A stretch of DNA of 64,000 nt from Sulfurimonas sp. (lineage in GTDB: Bacteria; Campylobacterota; Campylobacteria; Campylobacterales; Sulfurimonadaceae): the NCBI RefSeq assembly GCF_014859695.1, contig NZ_JACUTS010000004.1, positions 1 through 64,000 on the forward strand. Direction: 5' to 3'. A program made the translations under genes and the position numbers. Of this stretch, positions 33,999 to 43,890 are shown piece after piece (within the stretch, counting starts at the first letter, position 1; each line of letters starts with the position of its first letter). Under the pieces are notes generated by a model. The model had not been told where the DNA came from. It ran no database searches and saw only the letters and a list, made by a program, of their open reading frames with translations.

Positions 33999-34461
33999 TT
34001 AAATCCTTTATCTTAAAAATTATGCCGTTTTTTCTATCTTTAAAATATACCGCATCTGAATTTACTCTATAGACTATATCTACATCTTCATCTCTTATAT
34101 GCTGCTCAAATCCGTCTGCCGTTTTTGTTAGATTTTTCCCATCATAAATGGCATGTGAGAGCAGCATATTTTGCATGGTATCATCTGGATATGCGGCATT
34201 TAAATACTCTTTGTTAAACCCGCTTTTGCTCATGCACCCTTCACTGGTGCAGACTAGATGGTTTAGAGTTATCTTCTCTATACTTTTTCCCGCCATAAAG
34301 AGCTCAAGCTCTATGGATTTGTCACTGTTTCTAAGATAACCCACGTCTGAAAACTTCATCTTTGGCGATTTTATAGTGATGATTTTTGTCTGCGTATGTT
34401 CATAATTCTTGATGCTGCATGCACTAAAAAAAAGAGCAAAAACAAGTAGTATATATTTCAT
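33991..34461 (-). CDS. Putative lipoprotein
   Basis: Start re-set to [15 protein letters not shown]; lipobox. Confidence 0.6.
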   Translation of the reverse strand: MKYILLVFALFFSACSIKNYEHTQTKIITIKSPKMKFSDVGYLRNSDKSIELELFMAGKSIEKITLNHLVCTSEGCMSKSGFNKEYLNAAYPDDTMQNMLLSHAIYDGKNLTKTADGFEQHIRDEDVDIVYRVNSDAVYFKDRKNGIIFKIKDLNE

Positions 34462-34543
34462 AATCGAATTGTACCTACATAAAATTAACTGCCATGTGTT
34501 ATTCAAAGGTTGCTAAAATTCCAAAAAAATTCAGAGGAAATAA

Positions 34544-35347
34544 ATGTACAACAAAATCCAATCGATAGTAGAGAGCAAGAGCTTTGTAAACTTCATAACC
34601 TACCTTATCATTCTAAACGGTATAACCATGGGGCTGGAGACTTCAAAAGAGTTTATGGCAAATTTCGGCGGAGTTACTTCTCTTTTCAACACTCTTGTTA
34701 TCTCCATCTTTACCATAGAGATTGCGATGCGCATCTATGTTCACAGGCTCTCTTTTTTCAAAGACCCGTGGAGCATTTTTGACTTTAGCATTGTGGCAAT
34801 ATCGCTTGTTCCACTGAGTGCCGGTTTTGAGATACTGAGAGTTTTAAGAGTGCTAAGACTCTTTAGGCTTGTCACGGTCGTGCCTCAGATGAGAAAGATA
34901 GTCTCCGCACTTATCAGCGTTATACCCGGTATGCTCTCCATCGCAGCACTTATGAGTCTCTTCTTTTATATCTTTGCCATAATGGCAACACAGCTCTACT
35001 CCGAGAAATTCCCCCAGTGGTTTGGAACTCTGGGCGAATCTTTCTACACCCTTTTTCAAATTATGACGCTAGAGTCATGGTCCATGGGAATAGTACGCCC
35101 TATCATGGAGGTTTACCCGCTGGCATGGATGTTCTTTGTTCCGTTTATCTTTGTCGTAACCTTTGTTATGATAAACCTCATAGTAGCTATAGTAGTTGAT
35201 GCGATGTCGATTATAAACAAAAAAGAAGAGGAACATATTGTAGAGGAACTACATGTAGTAGAAAATCACACAAGCAGCGAACTAGCTATGCTTAGAGAAG
35301 AGATTTCGGAGTTAAAGAGTCTGCTAAAAGCGAGCATTAAGAGCTAG
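34544..35347 (+). CDS. Bacterial voltage-gated sodium channel (NavAb-like)
   Basis: 267 aa; S4 [23 protein letters not shown], selectivity filter [10 protein letters not shown]-terminal coiled coil. Confidence 0.95.
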   Translation: MYNKIQSIVESKSFVNFITYLIILNGITMGLETSKEFMANFGGVTSLFNTLVISIFTIEIAMRIYVHRLSFFKDPWSIFDFSIVAISLVPLSAGFEILRVLRVLRLFRLVTVVPQMRKIVSALISVIPGMLSIAALMSLFFYIFAIMATQLYSEKFPQWFGTLGESFYTLFQIMTLESWSMGIVRPIMEVYPLAWMFFVPFIFVVTFVMINLIVAIVVDAMSIINKKEEEHIVEELHVVENHTSSELAMLREEISELKSLLKASIKS

Positions 35348-35365
35348 AGAACATATTTCTAGCTC
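35341..35365 (+). terminator. Hairpin after the sodium channel gene
   Basis: GAGCTAGA...TCTAGCTC perfect 8-bp stem at the stop codon; a second inverted repeat CCCATGTAT (35387-35395)/ATACATGGG (35442-35450) follows. Confidence 0.5.
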
Positions 35366-35460
35366 CAGAAGTTTCTATAGCCTAAACCCATGTATGATTC
35401 CTATATAGAATATAGAAAATATATTACATACACATCGCCGGATACATGGGATTTTAGTAT

Positions 35461-35769
35461 TTAATTATTGCTTACTCTTGCCTTTTCATAATTATTAATA
35501 AGTTCTAAGTTATAAACTTTAACCCATTTATGAAGAGATATTGCATCAAGTACCCACCAGATAAACATTGCAATTAATCCAATATAACCAACTACTATTA
35601 TCATAGTAAAAAAACTTACTATTGTAATAACTAGCATAGTAACCGCATTACTTTTACCCATATAAAAACGATGTGCTCCAAAAAGTCCAAGAAACCACCA
35701 TAATATATACGCCACCACAGGGTTCTTTTTCTGCTCTTCTAATCTCATCTGATCTACATTTACACTCAT
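35461..35769 (-). CDS. TM2-domain protein
   Basis: 102 aa; VAYILWWFLGLFGAHRFYMGK. Confidence 0.85.
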   Translation of the reverse strand: MSVNVDQMRLEEQKKNPVVAYILWWFLGLFGAHRFYMGKSNAVTMLVITIVSFFTMIIVVGYIGLIAMFIWWVLDAISLHKWVKVYNLELINNYEKARVSNN

Positions 35770-36004
35770 TTGGATCCTTTTATATTAAACTTTACTAATT
35801 ATTATTATTTTTTATATTTTAGTCAATAATAATGTGATAATTTTGTCATAATAATGTCCAGTGTTACAATATGTATCTTAAAATAATTTTGCGTCAATAT
35901 ATATTAAATACTGCTTTTGTATCAAAATATAAAGAAGTAAAAAATATCTTTGCAATTTGCCATATTTTAAACCTACATGTAGAAATTTACCTATAATCGC
36001 ATTT

Positions 36005-37276
36005 ATGAAAATACACATAGATATAGACTGCTTTTTTGTCAGTGCCGCCCGCATCAAAGAGCCTTTTTTAGAAGGTAAGCCTGTAGCCATCGGCGGGCGG
36101 AGCGATACGAAAATATTTAACAAAGATGCCAAAAAACAGACTGTCAACTTTGAGAACTCGGGTTCTTTTGTGCCTACTTTTTACAAAGCTTATGAAGAAA
36201 AGGATGACGACATAGACGCTTTTAAAGATGCAGATGGGCGAGTTCGCGGCATACTTACGACTTCAAGCTACGAAGCAAGAGCGTATGGCGTGAAGACTGC
36301 CATGAGCATTAGAGAAGCGCTTTCATTGTGCCCTCATCTCATCATAAAAGCTCCCGACATGTCGCTCTATCAAAAACTCTCGCATGAGCTTCACAACTTT
36401 TTGTCTTCCAGAATCCCGCTTGTCGAGCAGGCGAGTATAGATGAGTTTTACGGGGATCTTAGCGGGTGGATAGATGATGAGGATATACCAAGATTTATCG
36501 ATGATTTACGACATGAGATAAAAAAGATTACACTGCTTCCGGTCTCAATCGGTGCGGCACCGACACGCTACATTGCAAAACTTGCCACTTCACATGCCAA
36601 ACCTTTTGGCTGCAAAGTCGTCCGCCACTATGAGGTGCAAAGTTTTATAGAGAAGATTCCCGTCGGTGCGTTTTCCGGTATCGGCAAAAGCATGAAGGCA
36701 AAACTCCAAAGCGCGCAGATTCACACGCTCGGAGAGTTGAGCAGAAGAAGAGGCACGCTTGAGTCATGGAGCCCTTATGCAAAAGAGCTTTACGCCAGAG
36801 TTTGCGGACTTAGCGATGATGAAATTCATACAAAACATGTACGCAAATCCATAGGAATTTCACGAACATTTGACCCGCTCTTTGATAGAGACGAACTTAG
36901 AAGAAGAGTGCATGTTCTAGCCCGCCATCTCAGTTTTGCCATCTTGAAACTCAAAGTGATTCCTACAGTTTTTCATCTCTCTCTTGCCTACGAAATGAGT
37001 CAAAAATCACATAAGAACATCACTCTGTGCGAGATTTTTACCGAGAAAAAATTTGACTCTTTGTGCGTAACGCTCTTTAATGAAGCAGATATCCATAAAA
37101 GACTCCATGTTATCCGCTTAAGCATAAACTGCTCAAGTTTTACGAGAGAGTCAAGAAGAGGGCTTTCACTTATAGGCTTTCATGACGAACAAAGGATGCA
37201 AAAACTGACCGAGCATTCGCAAAACATACGAGAAAAATACGGCATCGATATGTTGAAATGGGGAAGTGAATTATGA
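36005..37276 (+). CDS. dinB: Y-family DNA polymerase (Pol IV-like)
   Basis: Start re-set to MKIHIDIDCFFVSA; TSSYEARAYGVKTAMS, EQASIDEFYGDL, PVSIGAAPTRYIAKLA. Confidence 0.85.
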   Translation: MKIHIDIDCFFVSAARIKEPFLEGKPVAIGGRSDTKIFNKDAKKQTVNFENSGSFVPTFYKAYEEKDDDIDAFKDADGRVRGILTTSSYEARAYGVKTAMSIREALSLCPHLIIKAPDMSLYQKLSHELHNFLSSRIPLVEQASIDEFYGDLSGWIDDEDIPRFIDDLRHEIKKITLLPVSIGAAPTRYIAKLATSHAKPFGCKVVRHYEVQSFIEKIPVGAFSGIGKSMKAKLQSAQIHTLGELSRRRGTLESWSPYAKELYARVCGLSDDEIHTKHVRKSIGISRTFDPLFDRDELRRRVHVLARHLSFAILKLKVIPTVFHLSLAYEMSQKSHKNITLCEIFTEKKFDSLCVTLFNEADIHKRLHVIRLSINCSSFTRESRRGLSLIGFHDEQRMQKLTEHSQNIREKYGIDMLKWGSEL

Positions 37277-37288
37277 TAGAATAAATCA

Positions 37289-38227
37289 ATGATAAAAAAC
37301 AGACTCTTAGAGCAGTTCCGCTCCTTTTACTCAAGAAATTATCCAGATGACATGGAGACGCAGATTGAGTACTTTTCAATCTTTGGCGGACTCGGTTGGG
37401 AGATAGATACCACTAAAGATATAAACGCACTTATAGAAGAACTCATCTTAAATAAATTTGTACTGCTTAGAAAAAAAATAGAGGATTTAACTCTTGCGGA
37501 CAAGGGGTGCCTCCGTCTTCTTCGTGCTTTGGCGGTTGGTGATAGAAAGATATTTTCAGCATTTAACAGAGCGGGACTTAACAATGCAAACGGAGGAAGT
37601 GCACTTAACTTTTTAGAACAAAAAGGGCTGATTCAGATAGAGTTCTCAAGAGAGGAGCCGGCTCGCAGCCTAAATCCAAAAGGCAAACTAAGAAGAGAGG
37701 TGGCGAGATATAGAATCTCTCACAAAGTTCTCTTTACGCACCCATTCATAAGGTTTTGGTTCTACTTTATCGCCCCGCATGCAAGAGAGATTGAAGCGCT
37801 CAAGTATGAGACCTTCTTTAAGGATTTTTACAAAAGAAGACACAGCTATACAAGTCTGGTTTTTGAGGAGCTCTCGGAAGTTTTGCTAAACTACAACCTC
37901 AGAGACGCACAGATTTTAAGCTCAGGAAGCTATTGGGATGCGAATGTAGAAATAGATATATTGACTATTACAAAAGATGAAAAAATTTACGTCGCTGAGT
38001 GTAAATGGTCAAATCACAAAGTCAACAAAAGCGAGTGGCATAAGCTTCTGGACAAGTGTAAAAAACTCGGTATTGAACCTACTCAGGCAGTTATTTTTTC
38101 TAAAAGAGGTTTCTCAAAAGAGCTGCTTAGCCATCAGGGTAAAAAACTTGCCCTCTATAGCGCGCAGGATTTTGAAGCACTTGTAAAAAGTGCAAAAAAA
38201 GAGGAGATTATAGATAACTTTTTTTAA
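37289..38227 (+). CDS. DUF234-like (nuclease-fold) protein lacking the usual N-terminal P-loop ATPase
   Basis: 312 aa; C-terminal VEIDILTITKDEKIYVAECKW resembles DUF234 domain; no Walker A seen. Confidence 0.6.
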   Translation: MIKNRLLEQFRSFYSRNYPDDMETQIEYFSIFGGLGWEIDTTKDINALIEELILNKFVLLRKKIEDLTLADKGCLRLLRALAVGDRKIFSAFNRAGLNNANGGSALNFLEQKGLIQIEFSREEPARSLNPKGKLRREVARYRISHKVLFTHPFIRFWFYFIAPHAREIEALKYETFFKDFYKRRHSYTSLVFEELSEVLLNYNLRDAQILSSGSYWDANVEIDILTITKDEKIYVAECKWSNHKVNKSEWHKLLDKCKKLGIEPTQAVIFSKRGFSKELLSHQGKKLALYSAQDFEALVKSAKKEEIIDNFF

Positions 38228-39024
38228 GCTCTTAGCGCAGAATATGCCTCTTGAAGAAGTTGAAACTTCTGCGTATAGTGTTCTACCATGTGTGGAGCTT
38301 CTTGCAAAATTTTATCGGGATGGTACGCTTTTGCAAGTCTTTTATAGCTGTCTCTTAGAGCGCTTTGACTTGCTCCTACCGGACACTGCAGGATTGCGTA
38401 AAAATTGTTTTTTTGTGTATCTTCGTCCTCTTTGCAGAGACTTCCAAAACTATATTTTGCAAAATCACTATATAGCTTGCTCATAAAACGGTTGTTGTAG
38501 CTATATTTTATCTGGTAGTGCAAAACATGGCGCTTGTTAAGAGCTCTCTCCAATCTCGCTTTTGCCTTATATTCGGAGACATCAAGCACTAAAGAGACAT
38601 CGGTTCCTCTCTCGACATAAACTTCAAGTTGCGAACGCAGATAACTTAGAATCCAGGAGTTTGGATAATCAAGCGAAATAAGCACCGTATCGCTATTGTA
38701 AGCGTAGAGATTGACCGCTATCTCTTGGGGCTCTTCTTGTTTGCCCAGCTCTATTCGAATTGGCTGATTTCCAAATTTAATAAGTGAACGAAGAAAAAAT
38801 TCGTGTGAAAAATCATGTTTTGCGGCATGATGTTGAGAGAGCTGGTTTATAAATATTTTTCTATCATCCGCCAAAGTGTCGTTTCTAAAGACCATTACAG
38901 CTTTTGGTAAAAAAAGCATCCCTCTTGAGTGATGATTTAAAAAATCCTTCATCCATTGAGTATTTAGCGTATCAAAATCTGTAGTAACAAGAATAAGGCT
39001 ATCTCTTAATACTATATCCATCAA
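38224..39024 (-). CDS. Protein with C-terminal J-domain
   Basis: 266 aa; YAILQCPVGASQSALRDSYKRLAKAYHPDKI. Confidence 0.8.
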   Translation of the reverse strand: MMDIVLRDSLILVTTDFDTLNTQWMKDFLNHHSRGMLFLPKAVMVFRNDTLADDRKIFINQLSQHHAAKHDFSHEFFLRSLIKFGNQPIRIELGKQEEPQEIAVNLYAYNSDTVLISLDYPNSWILSYLRSQLEVYVERGTDVSLVLDVSEYKAKARLERALNKRHVLHYQIKYSYNNRFMSKLYSDFAKYSFGSLCKEDEDTQKNNFYAILQCPVGASQSALRDSYKRLAKAYHPDKILQEAPHMVEHYTQKFQLLQEAYSALRA

Positions 39025-39080
39025 CTCAACCCTTTTTTAGACTCTTTTGCTATCTACATTGTAGCAAAAATGGTTCCAAA

Positions 39081-39923
39081 TTAGCAGATGTTTTTATACA
39101 TTTGGGGTTGTCTGTCTCTTATGAGTCCCCAATAGTGTCTCAGTTTCTGATTCTCTTCTATGTCAAACTCTGCGTAGAGTATCTCCTCTTTGTCCCTAGA
39201 GGCCTCTGCAATTTTTGCTCCAGCGTAGTCTGTTATAAACGATGAGCCGTAAAAGTTGAGCGTGCAACTCTCGCCAACCTCTTCGCCAATTCTGTTTGCG
39301 ACAACCACTGGAACGGTATTTGTCGCGGCATGTCCCATCTGAACTCTCTGCCAGTGCTCTTTTGAATCGAGATGAATCTCAGGTTCGCTTCCGATGGCTG
39401 TCGGGTAGAAGATAATCTCCGCACCCATAAGCGTCAAAGCTCTTGCCGTTTCACAGAACCACTGATCCCAGCAGATGCCCACGCCTATTTTTGCGTACTT
39501 GGTATCGTAGACTTTAAAGCCCGTATTACCGGGTTTGAAGTAAAACTTCTCCTCATATCCGGGACCGTCGGGAATGTGTGTTTTGCGGTAGTTATCCATA
39601 ATGGTGCCATCCGCATCCGAAACAACCAAAGAGTTGAAATAACCCTCTTCACTTTTCTCAAAATAGCTGATTAAGATAACCGCTTCAAGCTCTTTTGCAA
39701 GATTGCCAAAGCGTTCTATAAGCTTGTTGCCTTCTCTTGGAGCTGCCCATGAGAAGTACTTCTCATCCATATCTTTGCAAAAGTATAAACCCTCAAAGAG
39801 TTCGGGAAGAAGTATGATTTGCGCACCGTTCGCGGCAGCTTCTCTTGCCAATCTCTCGGCTATGTCTATATTTGAAGCTTTATCTTCACTCATTTGCATC
39901 TGAAGGGCACTAACCTTAACCAT
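39081..39923 (-). CDS. aguB: Carbon-nitrogen hydrolase (N-carbamoylputrescine amidase-like)
   Basis: 280 aa; LLPELFEG, YRKTHIPDGPGYEEKFYF, GVGICWDQWFCE. Confidence 0.85.
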   Translation of the reverse strand: MVKVSALQMQMSEDKASNIDIAERLAREAAANGAQIILLPELFEGLYFCKDMDEKYFSWAAPREGNKLIERFGNLAKELEAVILISYFEKSEEGYFNSLVVSDADGTIMDNYRKTHIPDGPGYEEKFYFKPGNTGFKVYDTKYAKIGVGICWDQWFCETARALTLMGAEIIFYPTAIGSEPEIHLDSKEHWQRVQMGHAATNTVPVVVANRIGEEVGESCTLNFYGSSFITDYAGAKIAEASRDKEEILYAEFDIEENQKLRHYWGLIRDRQPQMYKNIC

Positions 39924-39934
39924 CTTCTACCTCA

Positions 39935-41011
39935 CTAAACGCTTTTAGCTTTTTCCATCTTTGTTCTCTCAAACTTCATCTTGTCTTGAAACTTTTTGCT
40001 TCTATCTTTTGCGAAAAGCTGCATATCTTCGATCTCATCCATCTCATCAACAATCTCGACACCCAAAAGAGTCTCTATCGCATCTTCAAGTGTAACAACA
40101 CCGACTGTCTGACCATAGCTGTCGTAGACTATAAATAGGTGAGTCTTTCTCTTGACAAAAAGATCTATAAGATGCGGAACAGGTACATTTTCGGAGACCA
40201 TATGCACTTCATGTGAGATACTCTCTAAAGTCATACTGTCGTTATCTTCATTGCTCTCTTCAAGAATTTTTTGACTAAAAACAATACCCACAACGTCATC
40301 AAGCGTCTCTCTATAGATAGGAATACGAGAGTGAATATACATACGGTCATCTTCTACCGCTTCTTCGATTGTTGTTTCTGCCGGTAGAGAAAAAACAACA
40401 CTTCGCGGTGTCATAATGTCTTTTGCTTTAATATTTTTTAATTTTAAGAGATTCTCAATTAGGTCACTCTCTTTACTGAGAATCGTTCCTTCTCTCTCAC
40501 CCATGGCAACGACTGCCATAATCTCATCACGTGAAAAATTGCTTTGATGCTTTTTGTTTCTTGAAATATAGTTGGTCAAAAATGATGAAAACCATGTAAA
40601 AGGCGCGCTGATTGTCATCATAAATGAAATCACATATGCCGATGGAACCAAAAGTTTTTTCCAGTAAAGTGCGCCGATAGTCTTAGGAATAATCTCTGAA
40701 AAATATAAGATAAGAAGTGTTACGACAAAAGCAACCAGTGCTTGCCACTCCTCTCCAAAAAGAATCTGCGCTTGAGCACCGACACCGGCAGCGCCCATTG
40801 TATGCGCAAAAGTATTGACCGTTAAAATCGATGAAATTGGTTTGTCAATATTTGATTTTAAACCTTTTAGCTTGTTGACTAACTGTTCATTTTGGTCTTT
40901 TGATAAGCTTTCAATATATGAGTTTGTACTTGATAGTAAAACTGCTTCTAAGATTGAGCAGAGAAACGATATAAAAATGGCAAGTGAGAGGTAAACAATG
41001 AGCAGAGTCAC
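39935..41011 (-). CDS. CNNM/hemolysin-family transporter (DUF21-CBS)
   Basis: 358 aa; DUF21 membrane domain plus CBS pair; GTG start at 41011. Confidence 0.85.
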   Translation of the reverse strand: MTLLIVYLSLAIFISFLCSILEAVLLSSTNSYIESLSKDQNEQLVNKLKGLKSNIDKPISSILTVNTFAHTMGAAGVGAQAQILFGEEWQALVAFVVTLLILYFSEIIPKTIGALYWKKLLVPSAYVISFMMTISAPFTWFSSFLTNYISRNKKHQSNFSRDEIMAVVAMGEREGTILSKESDLIENLLKLKNIKAKDIMTPRSVVFSLPAETTIEEAVEDDRMYIHSRIPIYRETLDDVVGIVFSQKILEESNEDNDSMTLESISHEVHMVSENVPVPHLIDLFVKRKTHLFIVYDSYGQTVGVVTLEDAIETLLGVEIVDEMDEIEDMQLFAKDRSKKFQDKMKFERTKMEKAKSV

Positions 41012-41070
41012 AGAACTGCTCCCATGAAAACGTGGGTAAAACTACGCGAGGCCGGGTCGCTTTGGGTCAT
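41008..41070 (-). CDS. 20-aa upstream ORF overlapping the CNNM start (candidate leader peptide)
   Basis: ATG at 41070 preceded by AAGGAA; reads MTQSDPASRSFTHVFMGAVL*, its stop overlapping the GTG start as GTGA. Confidence 0.45.
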   Translation of the reverse strand: MTQSDPASRSFTHVFMGAVL

Positions 41071-41163
41071 TTAAAATTTCCTTTTAATTTTTGCGCAAAT
41101 TATAGCATATTATAGTTACTGCCTGTTTAAAAAAGCTTAGCTTATATCTATATACAAGCAAAC

Positions 41164-41478
41164 TCAACAGTGCACTGCGAGCCAAATGCTCTCTTCATTA
41201 GGCTTTGTCCAGGAGACTCTGTGCTTTTTATGTGCAGGAATATTTATATAATCCCCCGCCCTTAGCCTTACCTCATCCTCGTTCAAAAAAGTTATAACCG
41301 CCTCGCCTTTGAGTAGAATCACCCACTCATCCCTTCTTTGGTCATACCACTCAAACTCAGGCGTAGCGTGCCCGTAGGAGACAATTCTCTCTATTTTTAC
41401 CCCGTCTTTTAAAAATAGCTCTTCAAAAAACTCCTCATCCGCAGGTTTTGGGATGTTTTCAAAGATGTTTTCACTCAT
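41164..41478 (-). CDS. Cupin-domain protein
   Basis: Start re-set to MSENIFENIPK; WVILLKGEAVITFLNEDEVRLRAGDYINIPAHKKHRV. Confidence 0.85.
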   Translation of the reverse strand: MSENIFENIPKPADEEFFEELFLKDGVKIERIVSYGHATPEFEWYDQRRDEWVILLKGEAVITFLNEDEVRLRAGDYINIPAHKKHRVSWTKPNEESIWLAVHC

Positions 41479-42259
41479 AAAAGCATGCACTCACATATCC
41501 GACAACTCTATCAGTGTCTCCGCTAGCATCTGCACTTGTACTATAGTCAAGCAGTTGTGACTTCAAGCCGAATTTTTTTGCACTAAGAAGCACTGCTTCA
41601 ACACCAATCTTTCCACATGCCTCACATCCGCTGTGGAGTTTGCCTATATCAATATTCTCAATTGCTTCAAGGCAGATATTGTCAAGCCTTGCCGCGTTGC
41701 TAAGAGAGTGAAAATGGCTTAAGTCCGTACTTATGATAACACCGCAATCCTTGTTGCTCAAAACATAATCTATGATTTGGCAAAGCTCAGAAGCATCTGC
41801 GTATGAGTAGACAATCTCCACTATCTGGGCATCCTCGATATAGTGCTTTATGAATGGAAACTGCACCTCTGTGCTGTGTTCTTGATGCGCTTCTAGAACA
41901 CATGGAAGATTGAACCTCTCTTTTATTGCCAGATGCAACGAAGCCGAGCTCTCTATATCTCCAAGCGGCGTCTCGTAGGAGCTAAAATCGCAAAGTGATG
42001 CTCCATCAAAACCAATCTTATGCGAAGGTCCCATAACGACAAACTTCTTTACTCCACTTTGGCGCAAAACTCTATATGCTATATTCGCGCTGTAGCCTGA
42101 GTAGATATACCCTGCATGAGGAACTATTGCAACTCTTGATTTTAACTGCGGAAGACTCTTTTTTTCATCATAAACAGTGCTAAAGTGTTCAAAATATCTC
42201 TCTATCTCAACCGCTCTTCCCGGATAAAAAGCACCGCTCACGCTCATCTTTCTTTTCAT
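41471..42259 (-). CDS. amrB: AmmeMemoRadiSam system protein B (Memo-like)
   Basis: 262 aa; SGAFYPG, VPHAGYIYSGYSA, VMGPSHKIGFDG, STDLSHFHS. Confidence 0.9.
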   Translation of the reverse strand: MKRKMSVSGAFYPGRAVEIERYFEHFSTVYDEKKSLPQLKSRVAIVPHAGYIYSGYSANIAYRVLRQSGVKKFVVMGPSHKIGFDGASLCDFSSYETPLGDIESSASLHLAIKERFNLPCVLEAHQEHSTEVQFPFIKHYIEDAQIVEIVYSYADASELCQIIDYVLSNKDCGVIISTDLSHFHSLSNAARLDNICLEAIENIDIGKLHSGCEACGKIGVEAVLLSAKKFGLKSQLLDYSTSADASGDTDRVVGYVSACFYE

Positions 42260-42280
42260 CTTAAACTCCTGCTTTTGTTG

Positions 42281-42856
42281 CTACTCCAATGGAGGTATCT
42301 TCTCAAAATCTTCGTTTATCGCCTGAACTCTATACCTGTATATATCAGGATACTCTTCATATACCAAGGGGCTGAGTCCGGCTTTAATGCTAAGATGCTC
42401 CAAAAACACTTTTGGCGACTTTAGCTCTTTCCAAACTTGAGGCAGAAATGTCCCCTGATGCCCTTTATGTTTAAAGATAAGACCATCCAACTGAGGTTCT
42501 ACTTTTGTAAGCAGATCCTCAAAATCTTCATACTCCAAAATTTCAGGCTCGCTAAGAACAGAAACTTCTATATTGATATGTGAAAGCTCTTTTTCGTTAA
42601 GCGGATGAAATCTCGGATCTTTAAATGCAGCAGATTTTGCATTTTGAAAAACATCTTCATAAAGTGAACGATGCGCAACCAAGGAGCCTATGCATCCTCT
42701 TAGATGATGGTCGTACTCCAGTGTTACAAATGTAGCGGCACTATTTTTCAAAAAGGGGTACTTCTGTAAGAGCTTCTCTTTGTCAAAATCATATGCGCTG
42801 CTAAACTCTTCAATTATGGCATGTTTTGCGATTTGTAATAAAACAGCATCTATCAT
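42281..42856 (-). CDS. amrA: AmmeMemoRadiSam system protein A (AMMECR1-like)
   Basis: 191 aa; LRGCIGSLVAHRSLYEDVFQNAKSAAFKDPRF. Confidence 0.9.
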   Translation of the reverse strand: MIDAVLLQIAKHAIIEEFSSAYDFDKEKLLQKYPFLKNSAATFVTLEYDHHLRGCIGSLVAHRSLYEDVFQNAKSAAFKDPRFHPLNEKELSHINIEVSVLSEPEILEYEDFEDLLTKVEPQLDGLIFKHKGHQGTFLPQVWKELKSPKVFLEHLSIKAGLSPLVYEEYPDIYRYRVQAINEDFEKIPPLE

Positions 42857-42932
42857 TAAAGCCCCTTTTTATTTAACCAATCGTTCATTTTACAACTTTA
42901 AACTTTATGAAATAATAAACATTTTTTTTAGA

Positions 42933-43805
42933 TTAACCTACTATCTCTTTTAATGCATCTTCAAATTTTTCATAATGAAACTCAAAGCCGTTCTCACGCA
43001 GCTTTGTAGGGTATACCTCTTTCGAGTCAAGAACTACATGTGCGCCCTCTCCAAAAATCAACTTTATTAAAAAGGCGGGAACACAAAAAAATGTCGGTCG
43101 CCTTAACACCTCTCCCAAAATCTTTGTCTGCTCAATGTTTGAGATAGGGTAAGGCGCGGTAAAATTTACAGAACCGCTGATAGCAGGTGTTTTTATAATA
43201 AACTCTATAGCCCTTAGGAGATCTTCTATATGTATCCATGAGACCATCTGAGTGCCTCTTCCCAGCTTTCCTCCGACTCCCATCTTAAAAGGAGGCAGTA
43301 TCTTATCCATAGCGCCACCCTCTTTGGCAAAAATAACGCCAAACCTCATCGTCACGACCCTTACGTCAAAGGCTTTGGCTTTTTCTGCCTCCGTTTCCCA
43401 CTCTAAACAAAGAGCAGAGAGGAAATCATCGGCATACCTCTTGGAGCTGTCATCATGCGCTATATTTGACTCATAGATTCCAACCGCTGAAGCGCTTAAA
43501 AAAAGCTTGGGCTTCTCTTTGCAAACAGCGATAGCATCAACCAGTTTTTTTGTAGTCTCAATGCGGCTGCTGCGAAGCTTTTTTTTATAACTCTCACTCC
43601 ATGGAGCCAAAATAGTAGTACCGCTTAGATTGATTAGAACATCACACTTCTCAAGCTGCGCTGCCATATTCTCCACGGAGGTGTCTTCGCGTACCCTCAA
43701 GCCCACTATCTCATTGTGATTTGGGTTGAAAAACTCCTCAAGTTTTGAGCCTACTAAACCACTTTTCCCGCAAATAGCTATCTTAAGCCTGTTCCCTATC
43801 GCCAT
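42933..43805 (-). CDS. TIGR01777-type NAD-dependent epimerase/oxidoreductase
   Basis: 290 aa; CGKSGLVGSKL, VSWIHIEDLLRAIEFI. Confidence 0.85.
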   Translation of the reverse strand: MAIGNRLKIAICGKSGLVGSKLEEFFNPNHNEIVGLRVREDTSVENMAAQLEKCDVLINLSGTTILAPWSESYKKKLRSSRIETTKKLVDAIAVCKEKPKLFLSASAVGIYESNIAHDDSSKRYADDFLSALCLEWETEAEKAKAFDVRVVTMRFGVIFAKEGGAMDKILPPFKMGVGGKLGRGTQMVSWIHIEDLLRAIEFIIKTPAISGSVNFTAPYPISNIEQTKILGEVLRRPTFFCVPAFLIKLIFGEGAHVVLDSKEVYPTKLRENGFEFHYEKFEDALKEIVG

Positions 43806-43872
43806 CTAAAACTCCTTGAGGTTATACATCTGCTTTGATTATATGTTTAAGTTAATAAAAAAGTCCTTATAA

Positions 43873-43890
43873 CTGATGTTGCGCACTAAA
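43873..43890 (+). repeat. Solo terminal end of the MITE-like repeat
   Basis: CTGATGTTGCGCACTAAA, 17/18 match to the left end of copies 1 and 2; contains the recD2 stop codon. Confidence 0.6.

Noticed and set aside
33348-34016. 222-aa plus-strand ORF over nfo
   Set aside because: Antisense to a clearly recognised endonuclease IV gene; no recognisable motif.
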